From Amphritea sp. 1_MG-2023 (GTDB lineage Bacteria > Pseudomonadota > Gammaproteobacteria > Pseudomonadales > Balneatricaceae): 64,000 nucleotides of DNA. Position 1 is the first letter of the stretch. Every line of letters begins with the position of its first letter. The notes under the pieces are model-generated. The model did no database searches. It saw only the letters and a list, made by a program, of their open reading frames with translations, and had not been told where the DNA came from. The stretch is taken from the NCBI RefSeq assembly GCF_030547545.1, contig NZ_JAUOQE010000003.1:62001-126000 (forward strand), in the 5' to 3' direction. Below are positions 40,652 to 54,028 of the stretch, piece by piece. The position numbers were made by a program, and so were the translations under genes.

Positions 40652-41458
40652 GTGACCAAAATATTAACCATCACCAACCAGAAAGGTGGCGTAGGCAAAA
40701 CAACGACCTGCGTTAATTTAGCTGCATCGTTAGCGGCTACCAAAAAACGGGTGCTGATGCTTGATATGGACCCTCAAGGCAACGCGACAATGGGCAGCGG
40801 CGTTGATAAGCATCATTTGAAAAACTCCGTGTATGAAGTGCTTATCGGTGAAGCCACGCTAGAAGAATCCATCATCAAAGGAGCTCCTGCTGGTTATGAT
40901 TTAGTTGGTGCTAATGGCGATCTGACGGCCGCCGAAGTTGAACTGATACAGTTACCTCGACGCGAATTCAGAATGAAGATGGCGCTAGAAAAAGTAAAAG
41001 ATAATTATGATTTTATTTTGATTGATAACCCGCCGTCGCTCAACTTACTTACCGTGAATGCCTTGGCTGCCTCGAGCGGTGTCATTATTCCGATGCAATG
41101 TGAATACTATGCCTTGGAAGGGATTAGTTCGTTGGTTGGAACGATCAATAAGATCAATAAACGCTTGAATCCGTCGCTCAAAATTGAGGGTATTTTGCGC
41201 ACCATGTTTGACCCCCGAATGAGTCTGACCAAAGATGTGTCAGATCACTTAGTCGAATTTTTTGGTGATCAAGTTTATCGCACGGTTATTCCTCGTAACG
41301 TTCGCTTGGCCGAAGCGCCGAGCCATGGATTACCAGCATTGATGTATGATAAAAATTCGCGGGGGGCGGTGGCTTACCTCGCGTTGGCGGGTGAACTGAT
41401 TCGTAAATCGAGTCAAGATGATAAACAACAGGCAGATAAACAGGAACAGGAAGACTGA
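40652..41458 (+). CDS. parA: chromosome partitioning ATPase ParA (Soj)
   Basis: Walker-type ATPase that drives origin segregation with ParB-parS, 268 aa. The deviant Walker A is NQKGGVGKTTT at residues 9-19; DMDPQGNATMG and FILIDNPPSL follow. I chose GTG at 40652 because AGGGAG lies 9 nt ahead; TTG at 40646 lies only 3 nt from it. Coupled to rsmG upstream and parB downstream. Confidence 0.95.
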   Translation: MTKILTITNQKGGVGKTTTCVNLAASLAATKKRVLMLDMDPQGNATMGSGVDKHHLKNSVYEVLIGEATLEESIIKGAPAGYDLVGANGDLTAAEVELIQLPRREFRMKMALEKVKDNYDFILIDNPPSLNLLTVNALAASSGVIIPMQCEYYALEGISSLVGTINKINKRLNPSLKIEGILRTMFDPRMSLTKDVSDHLVEFFGDQVYRTVIPRNVRLAEAPSHGLPALMYDKNSRGAVAYLALAGELIRKSSQDDKQQADKQEQED

Positions 41459-41461
41459 TTG

Positions 41462-42352
41462 ATGGCGGCTAAAAAGCGTGGTTTAGGACGGGGACTGGAT
41501 GCATTGTTATCAACCAGTACTAAATATGCAGAGGAAGCTGTAGTAACCGAGGTCAGCCAAGCGGGCAGTGATGGCTATTGTTTGATGCCTGTTGATCAGA
41601 TTCAGCGAGGAAAATATCAGCCACGGCGGGATCTTGAGCCTCAAGCATTGGAAGAGTTGGCAAACTCTATCCTCGCTCAGGGGGTGATGCAACCGATTGT
41701 GGTGCGGCCTGTTGGCGACAATATTTATGAAATTATAGCGGGTGAACGTCGCTGGCGAGCCAGTCAGATGGCGGGCCTCGAGAGTATTCCAGCGGTGGTG
41801 CGTGATGTGCCGGATGAAGCCGCGATTGCGATGGCGCTGATTGAGAATATTCAACGTGAAAACCTGAATCCGATGGAAGAAGCGATTGCGCTGGATCGCT
41901 TGAAGATTGAATTCGATCTGACGCAGCAAGAAGTGGCTGATGCCGTTGGTAAATCCCGTTCAGCGGTGACTAACCTTCTGCGCTTGATGCACCTCAGTGA
42001 GGAAGTCAAAAGAATGCTTGAGTATGGTGATCTCGAAATGGGACATGCACGGGCGTTGTTGACTTTAGAAACAGACGAACAGCTAAAAGCGGCGAAACAG
42101 GTGGCGGGACAAGGACTTTCAGTCCGTCAAACTGAAGAATTAGTCCGTCAGTTACGCGAACCGGTGACGGACGTGAAGCCGGCTCCCGAGGCTAAGAAAA
42201 CGAATCCTCAACTCGATCAACTGGCCAGCGAGCTATCGCAGCGCTTTGCCGCAAAAGTGGCAATCAATCAGAACCCTAAGGGCAAAGGTAAGATAACCAT
42301 TAATTATGAATCTGCGGATGCTTTAACGGCCATTTTAGGTCACTTACGGTAA
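41462..42352 (+). CDS. parB: chromosome partitioning protein ParB (Spo0J)
   Basis: CTP-dependent DNA-sliding clamp that loads at parS, 296 aa. The N-terminus MAAKKRGLGRGLDALLS, the GERRWRAS CTP-binding box near residue 98, ENIQRENLNPMEEA, and the helix-turn-helix LTQQEVADAVGKSRSAVTNL near 155 are all intact. ATG 41462 preferred over TTG 41459; AGGAAG precedes it. Its predicted targets are the sites at 2123, 6076 and 7967. Confidence 0.96.
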   Translation: MAAKKRGLGRGLDALLSTSTKYAEEAVVTEVSQAGSDGYCLMPVDQIQRGKYQPRRDLEPQALEELANSILAQGVMQPIVVRPVGDNIYEIIAGERRWRASQMAGLESIPAVVRDVPDEAAIAMALIENIQRENLNPMEEAIALDRLKIEFDLTQQEVADAVGKSRSAVTNLLRLMHLSEEVKRMLEYGDLEMGHARALLTLETDEQLKAAKQVAGQGLSVRQTEELVRQLREPVTDVKPAPEAKKTNPQLDQLASELSQRFAAKVAINQNPKGKGKITINYESADALTAILGHLR

Positions 42353-42411
42353 TAAAGTATCAACTACTCACGATCTATTTAATACATTAGTGTAAAACCC
42401 TTATTGACTGG

Positions 42412-42440
42412 TTGAGTCTGAAGCCTTAACCCCATATAAT
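42412..42440 (+). promoter_or_regulatory. promoter of the atp operon
   Basis: TTGAGT (42412-42417), 17-nt spacer, TATAAT (42435-42440), 67 bp before atpI. Confidence 0.72.
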
Positions 42441-42507
42441 CTGCTCGCTGATTAGGATGACCTATGCGAAATACGGCAGTTAAAGAGCGAAGAATTCGAA
42501 CGTATCT

Positions 42508-43777
<1,270 letters not shown>

Positions 43778-43789
43778 GTAGTGTGCGGG

Positions 43790-43816
43790 TTTAACTTTAA
43801 CTTTAACTTTAACTTT
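43790..43816 (+). repeat. TTTAAC hexanucleotide tandem repeat upstream of atpE
   Basis: Four perfect TTTAAC units (43790-43813) plus TTT, ending 11 nt before the GGAG Shine-Dalgarno of atpE. It could be an A/U-rich translation enhancer, as known for E. coli atpE, or a length-variable spacer. Confidence 0.9.
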
Positions 43817-43826
43817 GAAACTTTAA

Positions 43827-44075
<249 letters not shown>

Positions 44076-44138
44076 TTCTCGGATAGAAACTATCTACATC
44101 GAGTTACAACGTAATAATGAACAGCGAGGGGTAATGGC

Positions 44139-44609
44139 GTGAATATTAACTTAACCATCATCGGTCAGGCCATCTCATTCGCAATCTTTGTAATGATCTG
44201 CATGAAGTATGTATGGCCACCGATTACTGGTGCCCTAGCAGAGCGTAAAAAGAAGATTGCTGATGGTCTAGACGCTGCTGACCGCGCTCAACGTGATTTG
44301 GAACTAGCTCAAGAAAAAGCTATGTCCGATATGCGTAAGAGCAAAGAAGAAGCCGCCGCCGTCATTGAACAGGCTAATAAGCGGGCTAATCAGATCGTTG
44401 ATGAAGCTAAAGAGAAAGCGCGTGAAGAGGCCAATCGCCTTATCACGGCTGCTAAAGCTGAAATCGATCAGGAAGCCAACCGTGCCAAAGAGACTCTCCG
44501 TGCTGAGGTTGCTACGCTAGTAGTTGCCGGTGCTGAGAAAATTCTTGAAGCGTCTGTTGACGCTAATGCGCACGCACAGCTTGTTGAAAAACTAGCTGCT
44601 GAGCTTTAA
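44139..44609 (+). CDS. atpF: ATP synthase subunit b
   Basis: Peripheral-stalk subunit, 156 aa, one N-terminal membrane helix ([20 protein letters not shown]) and a long charged helix rich in Ala, Glu and Lys. GTG start at 44139 with GAGGGG ahead. Confidence 0.96.
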   Translation: MNINLTIIGQAISFAIFVMICMKYVWPPITGALAERKKKIADGLDAADRAQRDLELAQEKAMSDMRKSKEEAAAVIEQANKRANQIVDEAKEKAREEANRLITAAKAEIDQEANRAKETLRAEVATLVVAGAEKILEASVDANAHAQLVEKLAAEL

Positions 44610-44621
44610 GCGAGGTTTACG

Positions 44622-45161
44622 ATGGCTGAACTCAATACAGTTGCTCGGCCTTATACCAAAGCCGCTTTTGAGCACGCTGTAGCTAAGGGAAATCTTGATC
44701 AGTGGTCTGATATGCTGGCAACTGCAACCGCAGTCGCTCAGCATGAGACGATGAAACTGGTACTGGATAACCCAGGCTACACACGTGAGCAAAAAGCTGA
44801 GGCAATGATCTCTATCTGCGAAGAGCAGATGGAAGATCAATCAACAAAGAACTTTATTACTTTGTTGGCCGAAAATCAGCGCTTGGCTTTGTTACCAGAG
44901 ATCTCTGTACAGTTTGAACAGTTGAAAGCAAATCAACAGCATACTGTTGATGTGAATCTGACAACTGCCTTTGATCTGGGCGAGCAGCAGCAACAAAAAT
45001 TAACTCAGGCACTGAGCTCCAAGCTGGGCCGCGAAGTGAGTCTGACTACCGCAGTGGACAAGTCCATTATCGGTGGTGTGATCGTTCGAACCGACGATAT
45101 GGTTATCGACGGCTCTATTCGTGCTCGACTGGCTAAGCTAGCCGAAGCAATGAACTCCTGA
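44622..45161 (+). CDS. atpH: ATP synthase subunit delta
   Basis: Stalk subunit linking F1 to subunit b, 179 aa. N-terminal VARPYTKAAFEHAVAKG and C-terminal IIGGVIVRTDDMVIDGSIRARL are diagnostic. GCGAGG precedes the ATG. Confidence 0.96.
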   Translation: MAELNTVARPYTKAAFEHAVAKGNLDQWSDMLATATAVAQHETMKLVLDNPGYTREQKAEAMISICEEQMEDQSTKNFITLLAENQRLALLPEISVQFEQLKANQQHTVDVNLTTAFDLGEQQQQKLTQALSSKLGREVSLTTAVDKSIIGGVIVRTDDMVIDGSIRARLAKLAEAMNS

Positions 45162-45176
45162 GTGTGAGGATTAAAC

Positions 45177-46721
45177 ATGCAGCAACTGAATCCATCTGAG
45201 ATCAGCGAGATTCTTAAGAGCCGCATCGAGAAACTTGATGTCTCTTCTGAAGCACGTAATGAAGGTACTATCGTCAGCGTTTCTGACGGTATCATCCTGA
45301 TTCACGGCTTAGCTGACGTAATGTACGGGGAAATGATTGAATTCCCTGGCGGTATCTACGGTATGGCGCTCAACCTTGAGCGTGACTCTGTAGGTGCTGT
45401 TGTACTGGGTGACTATCAGGGTCTGGTAGAAGGTATGACCGCGCGTTGTACTGGCCGAATCTTGGAAGTACCTGTTGGTCCGGAACTGCAGGGTCGTGTT
45501 GTAGACGCCCTGGGTAACCCGATCGACGGCAAAGGCCCAATCGAAACAAAACTGACTGACGCTGTTGAAAAGGTTGCACCGGGTGTAATCGAACGTCAAT
45601 CAGTTGATCAGCCTGTACAGACTGGTCTGAAATCCATTGACGCCATGGTGCCAATTGGCCGTGGTCAGCGTGAGCTGATCATCGGTGACCGTCAGATTGG
45701 TAAATCTGCGATCGCGATTGACGCTATCATCAACCAGAAAGGCACCGGCGTTAAATGTGTCTACGTAGCGGTCGGACAGAAGCAGTCGACTATTGCTAAC
45801 GTGGTCCGTAAGCTGGAAGAGCACGACGCAATGGCACATACCATTGTTGTTGCCGCTGGCGCATCTGATCCTGCAGCGATGCAGTTTCTAGCACCATACG
45901 CTGGTTGTTCTATGGGCGAATACTACCGTGACCGCGGTGAAGACGCTCTGATCGTATACGATGATCTGACTAAACAAGCTTGGGCTTACCGTCAAATCTC
46001 CCTGCTGCTGCGCCGCCCACCGGGCCGTGAAGCATACCCAGGTGACGTATTCTATCTTCACTCTCGTTTGCTGGAACGTGCTGCGCGCGTTAACCCAACC
46101 TATGTTGAGAAATTTACTAACGGTGAAGTTAAGGGCCAAACCGGTTCTTTGACTGCATTGCCAGTAATCGAAACACAAGGTGGTGACGTATCTGCATTCG
46201 TACCAACCAACGTTATCTCCATCACTGATGGTCAGATCTTCTTGGAAGCGGACCTGTTTAACTCAGGTATCCGTCCGGCGATCAACGCTGGTTTGTCTGT
46301 ATCCCGTGTAGGTGGTGCCGCTCAGACTAAGATCATCAAGAAGTTGGGTGGTGGTGTTCGTTTGGCTCTGGCTCAGTATCGTGAACTGGCGGCATTCGCT
46401 CAGTTTGCCTCTGATCTGGATGATGCGACTCGTGCTCAACTTGAGCATGGTCAACGTGTCACCGAGCTGATGAAGCAGATGCAGTACTCACCAATGTCAG
46501 TTGCTGACATGGGTTTGAGTCTGTTCGCTGCAAACGAAGGCTTCCTAAACGATATCGAGCTGAACAAGATCCTTGATTTTGAAGCGTCTTTGATCGCTTA
46601 TTTCAACAGCGAGTATGCTGATGTAATGGGCAAGATCAATGAAAGTGGCGCTTTCAACGATGAGATCTCGTCTCAATTTAAGGCTGGTATCGAAAAGTTC
46701 AAATCTACCCAAACTTGGTAA
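45177..46721 (+). CDS. atpA: ATP synthase subunit alpha
   Basis: Non-catalytic nucleotide-binding F1 subunit, 514 aa. Walker [14 protein letters not shown] near residue 170; [20 protein letters not shown] and [17 protein letters not shown] are the family blocks. Fifteen bp after atpH. Confidence 0.98.
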   Translation: MQQLNPSEISEILKSRIEKLDVSSEARNEGTIVSVSDGIILIHGLADVMYGEMIEFPGGIYGMALNLERDSVGAVVLGDYQGLVEGMTARCTGRILEVPVGPELQGRVVDALGNPIDGKGPIETKLTDAVEKVAPGVIERQSVDQPVQTGLKSIDAMVPIGRGQRELIIGDRQIGKSAIAIDAIINQKGTGVKCVYVAVGQKQSTIANVVRKLEEHDAMAHTIVVAAGASDPAAMQFLAPYAGCSMGEYYRDRGEDALIVYDDLTKQAWAYRQISLLLRRPPGREAYPGDVFYLHSRLLERAARVNPTYVEKFTNGEVKGQTGSLTALPVIETQGGDVSAFVPTNVISITDGQIFLEADLFNSGIRPAINAGLSVSRVGGAAQTKIIKKLGGGVRLALAQYRELAAFAQFASDLDDATRAQLEHGQRVTELMKQMQYSPMSVADMGLSLFAANEGFLNDIELNKILDFEASLIAYFNSEYADVMGKINESGAFNDEISSQFKAGIEKFKSTQTW

Positions 46722-46795
46722 TCGCTCATTAGAGTCGGGGTCTGTATAAGTCATTATGCAGGCCTGAACTAAGTAAAGGTTTAATAGGTGGAACT

Positions 46796-47659
46796 ATGGC
46801 AGCCGGAAAAGAGATAAAGACACAGATAAGCAGTATTCAGGGCACACGTAAGATTACCAGCGCTATGGAAATGGTGGCTGCATCTAAAATGCGTAAGGCT
46901 CAGGATCGCATGCAGGAAAGCCGTCCTTATGCTCGGAATATCCGTAGCGTAATTCAGCACCTGGCGAAATCCAATCCTGAATATAAGCATCTGTATCTGC
47001 AACAGCGCGAAGTAAAGCGTGTCGGTTTCATTGTATTAGCGACTGACCGTGGTCTCTGCGGTGGCTTGAACATCAATGCGTTCAAAGTAGCAGTTGCCAA
47101 GATGAAAGAGTTCAAAGAGCAGAATATCGAAATTGATATCTGTGCGCTGGGCTCTAAGTCTGTAAGCTTCTTTAAAACATTTGGCGGTAATGTAACCGCA
47201 GCAAAAGCTGGTTTGGGTGATAAGCCTGAAATCGTTGAGCTGATTGGTACCGTTAAGGTGATGTTGGATGCTTATGATGAAGGCAAGCTAGATATGTTGT
47301 TCGTCGTATCTAACGAATTCGTTAATACGATGACGCAAAAGCCACAAGTAGAGCAAATTCTTCCGCTGAAAGCAGAAGATGATGATGACCGTCTTAACCA
47401 TCACTGGGATTACATCTACGAACCCGATGCAAAAGAGCTGTTGAACGGCTTACTGGTTCGTTACATTGAGTCCCTGGTCTATCAGGCCGTGGTTGAGAAC
47501 AATGCCTGCGAACAGGCAGCACGAATGCTGGCGATGAAGAATGCAACTGATAACGCCGGTGACCTCATCGATGAGCTGCAAATGGTTTATAACAAGGCTC
47601 GTCAAGCTGCGATTACTCAAGAAATTTCTGAGATCGTAAGTGGTGCTGCTGCTGTATAA
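46796..47659 (+). CDS. atpG: ATP synthase subunit gamma
   Basis: Rotor shaft of F1, 287 aa. N-terminal [25 protein letters not shown] and [11 protein letters not shown] near residue 80 are conserved, and the C-terminal helix [21 protein letters not shown] closes the shaft. GGTGG lies ahead of the ATG. Confidence 0.97.
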   Translation: MAAGKEIKTQISSIQGTRKITSAMEMVAASKMRKAQDRMQESRPYARNIRSVIQHLAKSNPEYKHLYLQQREVKRVGFIVLATDRGLCGGLNINAFKVAVAKMKEFKEQNIEIDICALGSKSVSFFKTFGGNVTAAKAGLGDKPEIVELIGTVKVMLDAYDEGKLDMLFVVSNEFVNTMTQKPQVEQILPLKAEDDDDRLNHHWDYIYEPDAKELLNGLLVRYIESLVYQAVVENNACEQAARMLAMKNATDNAGDLIDELQMVYNKARQAAITQEISEIVSGAAAV

Positions 47660-47684
47660 GGCAGTTAACAGGTTTAAATGTTAA

Positions 47685-49073
<1,389 letters not shown>

Positions 49074-49107
49074 ATGCGCTTAGTTAACCTTTTAAAAGGA
49101 TAACAAC

Positions 49108-49533
49108 ATGGCTATGACTGTTCATTGTGACATCGTGAGTGCTGAAGAAGAGATCTTCTCTGGTCTTATCGAGTTCGTTTCAGTGACAGGTAGCCTGGGT
49201 GATCTGGGTATTTACCCGGGTCACGCTCCGCTTCTGTCGGAACTGAAACCAGGTCCTGTAGAGCTAAAGAAACAGGGTGGTGAGCAGGAGATTTTCTACG
49301 TTTCTGGTGGATTCATTGAAGTTCAGCCGCATAAAGTCTCTGTCCTAGCGGACGTTGCACTGCGTGTCGGTGATATCAATGAAGCTGCTGCAGAAGAAGC
49401 GAAGAAACATGCTGAAAATGCGATGGCTGATAAGAGCAGCGAACTGGATTATTCCCGTGCGACCGCTCAATTGGCTGAAGCTGCAGCTCAACTGCGTACT
49501 ATTCAGCAGATTCGTAAGAAAATGGGTAAATAA
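49108..49533 (+). CDS. atpC: ATP synthase subunit epsilon
   Basis: Inhibitory stalk subunit, 141 aa. N-terminal beta-sandwich ([35 protein letters not shown]) and C-terminal helical hairpin rich in Ala. Last gene of the operon, followed by a strong terminator. Confidence 0.96.
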   Translation: MAMTVHCDIVSAEEEIFSGLIEFVSVTGSLGDLGIYPGHAPLLSELKPGPVELKKQGGEQEIFYVSGGFIEVQPHKVSVLADVALRVGDINEAAAEEAKKHAENAMADKSSELDYSRATAQLAEAAAQLRTIQQIRKKMGK

Positions 49534-49561
49534 CCCAGTTTTACTTAACTGCTACTCGAAT

Positions 49562-49588
49562 AAAAAACAGCCTCCGGGCTGTTTTTTT
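49562..49588 (+). terminator. Rho-independent terminator of the atp operon
   Basis: AAAAAACAGCC, TCCG loop, GGCTGTTTTTTT. Confidence 0.93.
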
Positions 49589-49713
49589 GTTTAAAAATTG
49601 CCTGTTGCTGATTCGAACACTTCAAGCGCGTCTATTTAGGTCATTCATCAAGCCATCTTAATAGCGTCGAGAAGTTGTTGTATAACGCTAGAGAAGGGCC
49701 ATCGAACCTCTAT

Positions 49714-50463
49714 CTAAAGCAATCCCCATAGCGTATCAAAGATAATCTGCTGGGCAGCGGCTACCTCTTTTGATTCGATCACCACGGCGGTAGGGTAGTT
49801 AGCTGAGGCTAGCGAAATAATGGCGCATTTGGGCGGATAAACAGCGATATAAGCGGCATCCACTTTCCCTTCCGTTTTAATCCATTTACGGGCACTTAGC
49901 TCGGCATCCTCACCGCCGTCACCAATCGCAATTACCTTAACCTCAATACCTTTTTGGATCCGTTGTGAGGTAAAGTTAGGGAAAGGTCGGTACAGATGAT
50001 TACGAATGGGCTTTGACGAAAACACGGAATAGCGTTTTGGTTGCTGGGCTTCAACGGTATTGAGAATATCCCGTAGTACCTGTTCGATACCGCTATCGCC
50101 TTCATAATAACTCACATTGGCGGTATTAAAATCGGGCATCAGGTGATGTAGTTCGGGCACGATTTTCGTTTTAAGTTGATCAATCGCTGAATTGAGTGAG
50201 TGCCGACGTTCTTCTGCCAATTGCAGTAGCACCTCGGGCTCCCTAGCACTGAATAGGCGACGTTTCCCTTTGGGTAGGTAAGTGACAATCCCTTTTTGCT
50301 GCATGCCTTTCAGGCAGTCGTAGGTTGTTCCTCGGTTGATGCCCGCTTGTTCGGCAATGGTACGGATGGCGCTCGGCCCGAGCGAGAGTACAGCACGATA
50401 GATAGTGATCTCACGTTGAGTCAGACCGAGTAGTTCAAACAGTTCATCATTCATAGTTGTCAA
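49714..50463 (-). CDS. TrmB-family transcriptional regulator
   Basis: A 249-aa regulator with an N-terminal winged helix (LTQREITIYRAVLSLGPSAI and AGINRGTTYDCLKGMQQKGI) typical of TrmB/Sox-type sugar regulators, then a coiled linker and a C-terminal PLD-like effector domain. TrmB proteins are best known in archaea as sugar sensors. It is divergent from glmU, 129 bp away, so control of amino-sugar genes is conceivable but unproven. Confidence 0.82.
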   Translation of the reverse strand: MTTMNDELFELLGLTQREITIYRAVLSLGPSAIRTIAEQAGINRGTTYDCLKGMQQKGIVTYLPKGKRRLFSAREPEVLLQLAEERRHSLNSAIDQLKTKIVPELHHLMPDFNTANVSYYEGDSGIEQVLRDILNTVEAQQPKRYSVFSSKPIRNHLYRPFPNFTSQRIQKGIEVKVIAIGDGGEDAELSARKWIKTEGKVDAAYIAVYPPKCAIISLASANYPTAVVIESKEVAAAQQIIFDTLWGLL

Positions 50464-50592
50464 TTTTTCTCTGACATTTAATGTTGCATCTAAGGACAGT
50501 TAGATTAAAGTTCTGTTAAATAGCCGTTTGTGTCAACAGTCGTCGATATAACATATAGATCTACACTGTCATTAACTAGGGAAACCTCTGAT

Positions 50593-51960
50593 TTGAATAC
50601 CCTCGATATCGTTATTCTGGCCGCAGGCCAGGGTAGCCGGATGAAATCATCTTTACCTAAAGTGCTGCATACCATTGGTGGTAAGCCAATGCTTCAACAT
50701 GTGATTGATAATGCATCCTCATTGTCTGAGGCGAAACTACATATCGTGATCGGCCATGAAGCCGAGCATGTCAAAGCAGCATTGTCAGGACAGGATGTTC
50801 AGTTTGCCCTACAAACAGAGCAGCGGGGCACCGGTCATGCGGTGGCTCAAGCCCTGCCTAATATTGCCGATGATGGTGTCGTCTTGGTGCTGTATGGCGA
50901 TGTGCCGTTAACTCAGGCTGAAACCATGGCTGAATTGGTCAAAATCGCTCAACGCGGGCAGTTGGGTTTGTTGACGGTTAATCTTGACGATCCGACAGGC
51001 TATGGGCGGATTGTGCGCAGTGATGCCGGTGATGTGGTGGCTATTGTCGAACATAAGGATGCTAGCGAAGCACAACGCGCGATTACTGAAGTGAATACCG
51101 GTATTTTGGCGTTATCTTCAGAGCAGCTTAATGATTGGATTCCACAGCTCTCTGCCAACAATGCGCAGGGGGAATACTATTTAACCGATATTATAGCGAT
51201 GGCCGCCGAACAAGGCGTACGCATACAAGCGATACAACCGCGCACAACGCAAGAGGTGCAAGGGGTTAATAATCGCCTACAACAAGCTGAGTTAGAACGT
51301 TGGTATCAGCGAGGTCAGGCGGAAGCCTTGATGTTAAATGGAGTTTCTCTGGCCGATCCCGCGCGGCTAGATGTGCGCGGTGAAGTCAGTGTCGGGCATG
51401 ATGTGACTATCGATATTAATGTCATACTCGACGGTAAAGTGGTGATTGGCGATAACGTTACGATTGAAGCCAACTGTATTATTAAAGATTCTCAGATTGG
51501 CAGCGGTACGCATATCAAGGCTAACTCAATACTGGAGCAAGCCGAAGTGGCCGAGCACTGTGATATTGGGCCTTTTGCGCGGTTACGTCCCGGCACTCAA
51601 TTAGCTAGCCACGCTAAAATAGGTAATTTTGTCGAAACCAAGAAAGCTAATATTGGTGTGGGCAGTAAAGTCAGTCATTTGAGTTATATTGGTGATGCCG
51701 AGGTCGGCGCTGGCGTTAATATCGGTGCCGGCACTATCACCTGTAACTACGACGGGGTTAATAAATTTACCACCGAGATTGGCGATGATGCCTTTATAGG
51801 CTCTAACACGGCCTTGGTGGCACCGGTCAAGATTGGTGCCGGTGCAACGATTGGAGCCGGTTCAACGATTACCAAAACGGTCGAGGACGAGCAGCTCGCG
51901 ATTACTCGCGTTAAACAGGCGCATCTAAATAACTGGCAGCGTCCGGCTAAAAAATCATAA
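50593..51960 (+). CDS. glmU: bifunctional GlcNAc-1-P uridyltransferase / GlcN-1-P acetyltransferase
   Basis: Makes UDP-N-acetylglucosamine for peptidoglycan and LPS; about 455 aa. The N-terminal pyrophosphorylase motif is LAAGQGSRMKSSLPKVLH, and the C-terminal left-handed beta-helix shows hexapeptide repeats (VIGDNVTIEANC and IGAGTITCNYDGVNKFTTEI). I chose TTG 50593 because the conserved protein starts there and AGGG lies 11 nt ahead; the upstream GTG at 50530 would add 21 atypical residues. Confidence 0.95.
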   Translation: MNTLDIVILAAGQGSRMKSSLPKVLHTIGGKPMLQHVIDNASSLSEAKLHIVIGHEAEHVKAALSGQDVQFALQTEQRGTGHAVAQALPNIADDGVVLVLYGDVPLTQAETMAELVKIAQRGQLGLLTVNLDDPTGYGRIVRSDAGDVVAIVEHKDASEAQRAITEVNTGILALSSEQLNDWIPQLSANNAQGEYYLTDIIAMAAEQGVRIQAIQPRTTQEVQGVNNRLQQAELERWYQRGQAEALMLNGVSLADPARLDVRGEVSVGHDVTIDINVILDGKVVIGDNVTIEANCIIKDSQIGSGTHIKANSILEQAEVAEHCDIGPFARLRPGTQLASHAKIGNFVETKKANIGVGSKVSHLSYIGDAEVGAGVNIGAGTITCNYDGVNKFTTEIGDDAFIGSNTALVAPVKIGAGATIGAGSTITKTVEDEQLAITRVKQAHLNNWQRPAKKS

Positions 51961-51972
51961 GGAAACAGAATT

Positions 51973-53802
51973 ATGTGTGGAATAGTAGGTGCTATCGCCA
52001 GCCGGAATATTTCAACGATTCTGTTGGAAGGGCTTAAACGATTGGAATATCGAGGCTATGATTCTGCCGGTATGGCGGTTTTAAATAGTCAAACCGGGCA
52101 GTTGGATTGTCTCAAGCGGGTGGGTAAGGTGGCTCAATTAGAAGCCGCTTTGAGTGATTTACCCTTACCCGGTCACTTGGGCATTGCTCATACTCGCTGG
52201 GCAACGCATGGGAAACCGGAGCAACGCAATGCCCATCCACATCTGTCGGCAGAACGTATTGCGGTGGTTCATAACGGCATTATTGAAAACTACTCGGCAC
52301 TGAAAGACGAATTGAGTGCGGCGGGTTATGAGTTTCTGTCCGATACCGATACCGAGGTGATAACGCACCTGATACACCGAGAAGTGGTGGCGGGTAAAAG
52401 CCTGAAACAAGCCTTGAAAGTCTGTTTATCACGGTTGGGTGGCGCCTATGCATTGGCGGTGATCGATCGGCAACAGCCCGATCTGTTATTAGCTACGCGA
52501 ATGGGGAGCCCGCTGGTTATTGGGGTGGGTAGCGAAGAAAACTTTATCGCATCCGATCCATTAGCGCTGTTACAGGTGACCGATCGCTTTATCTATCTGG
52601 AAGAAGGTGACCTAGCCACCATTAGTCGTACCGATGTTCAGGTTGATGATGCGGCTGAAAAACCGGTTCAACGAGAGATTCAGCGATTTGAACATGGACA
52701 CGATGCGGCGGATAAAGGTAGCTACCGTCACTATATGCTGAAAGAGATCTATGAGCAGCCGCAGGTGATTCGTCAGGCGCTTGAAGGACGGATTCATCAG
52801 GGCCATGTGCTCGAACAGGTTTTTGGTAGTGATGCTTCGGCGTTGTTCGATCAGGTAAAAATGGTGCAAATTATCGCCTGTGGCACCAGTTATAATGCCG
52901 GCGTGGTTGCGCGCTATTGGATCGAAAAACTGGTGGGTATTCCGTGTATGGTGGAAGTGGCCAGCGAATTTCGTTATCGAAAAACCGTGTGTATGCCGGG
53001 CACGCTATTTATCACCCTATCTCAATCCGGTGAAACGGCAGATACACTGTCAGCCTTGAGAGAAGCGAAAGAACAGGATTATGTTGGCTTTTTGTCGATC
53101 TGTAATGTGGCGGGCAGTTCGTTGGTACGTGAATCGGATTTAGCGTTGATGACCAATGCCGGTCCTGAGATCGGTGTCGCCTCAACCAAAGCCTTTACCA
53201 GTCAGTTGGTTGTGTTGATGCTAACGACGTTAGTGTTAGGCCGTCGTTATGGTTTGGAGGGTGAAGCTGAGATCGTTGCACAACTGGAACAGTTGGCCGG
53301 TTTAACCGAACAGGTGTTAACACTGGATGCACAAATTCAGAAGATGGCCGAGCACTTTGTCGATAAACATCATGCACTGTTTTTAGGCCGAGGCACGATC
53401 TATCCGGTGGCTGTCGAAGGGGCGCTCAAGCTGAAAGAGATCTCCTATATTCATGCAGAGGCTTATCCCGCTGGGGAGTTGAAACATGGCCCGTTGGCCT
53501 TGGTCGATGAAAATATGCCGGTGGTCGCGGTGGCTCCGAATAACTCGTTGTTGGAAAAATTACAGGCCAACTTAGAAGAGGTGCGCGCACGGGGTGGAAA
53601 GCTATTCCTCTTTGCCGACTCCAAAGCCCAGGTAAAACCGGGTAATGATCTGGAATTAATCACTCTGCCGGATGTACCGACAGTGATGGCGCCGATCATC
53701 TATTCGATTCCGTTACAGCTATTGGCTTATTATGTTGCTGTGCTGAAAGGCACCGATGTCGATCAGCCGCGAAATCTTGCTAAATCGGTGACGGTCGAAT
53801 AG
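51973..53802 (+). CDS. glmS: glutamine-fructose-6-phosphate aminotransferase
   Basis: First enzyme of the hexosamine pathway: fructose-6-P + Gln to glucosamine-6-P. 609 aa. The catalytic Cys is the second residue (MCGIVGAIA). The glutaminase domain spans about 1-240; two SIS domains follow (CGTSYNAGVVARYWIEK, SQSGETADTLSALREA, and SYIHAEAYPAGELKHGPLAL), and the tail ends PRNLAKSVTVE. It is 12 bp after glmU, so one operon. Confidence 0.97.
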   Translation: MCGIVGAIASRNISTILLEGLKRLEYRGYDSAGMAVLNSQTGQLDCLKRVGKVAQLEAALSDLPLPGHLGIAHTRWATHGKPEQRNAHPHLSAERIAVVHNGIIENYSALKDELSAAGYEFLSDTDTEVITHLIHREVVAGKSLKQALKVCLSRLGGAYALAVIDRQQPDLLLATRMGSPLVIGVGSEENFIASDPLALLQVTDRFIYLEEGDLATISRTDVQVDDAAEKPVQREIQRFEHGHDAADKGSYRHYMLKEIYEQPQVIRQALEGRIHQGHVLEQVFGSDASALFDQVKMVQIIACGTSYNAGVVARYWIEKLVGIPCMVEVASEFRYRKTVCMPGTLFITLSQSGETADTLSALREAKEQDYVGFLSICNVAGSSLVRESDLALMTNAGPEIGVASTKAFTSQLVVLMLTTLVLGRRYGLEGEAEIVAQLEQLAGLTEQVLTLDAQIQKMAEHFVDKHHALFLGRGTIYPVAVEGALKLKEISYIHAEAYPAGELKHGPLALVDENMPVVAVAPNNSLLEKLQANLEEVRARGGKLFLFADSKAQVKPGNDLELITLPDVPTVMAPIIYSIPLQLLAYYVAVLKGTDVDQPRNLAKSVTVE

Positions 53803-53886
53803 GCGTTTTGTGAAGCGTGTTATCGGTGTGTTATGACAATAAAGTTTGATAAGTAACCCGATAATTTGATCAAGATACTGTGAATG

Positions 53887-53919
53887 AAAAGCCTATCGAT
53901 AAATCGATAGGCTTTTTTT
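53887..53919 (+). terminator. Rho-independent terminator of glmUS
   Basis: Perfect stem AAAAGCCTATCGAT / ATCGATAGGCTTTT around AA, then T-run. Confidence 0.93.
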
Positions 53920-54028
53920 ATAGTGTTTACTTCAGCAAACGGTGTCGTGAAAGCCGAATAAAGGGTGACGAAGATCGGTAAGTGTTTAGGCCTATCTTCG
54001 CTTACTAACATATTGGACATATTTGGCT

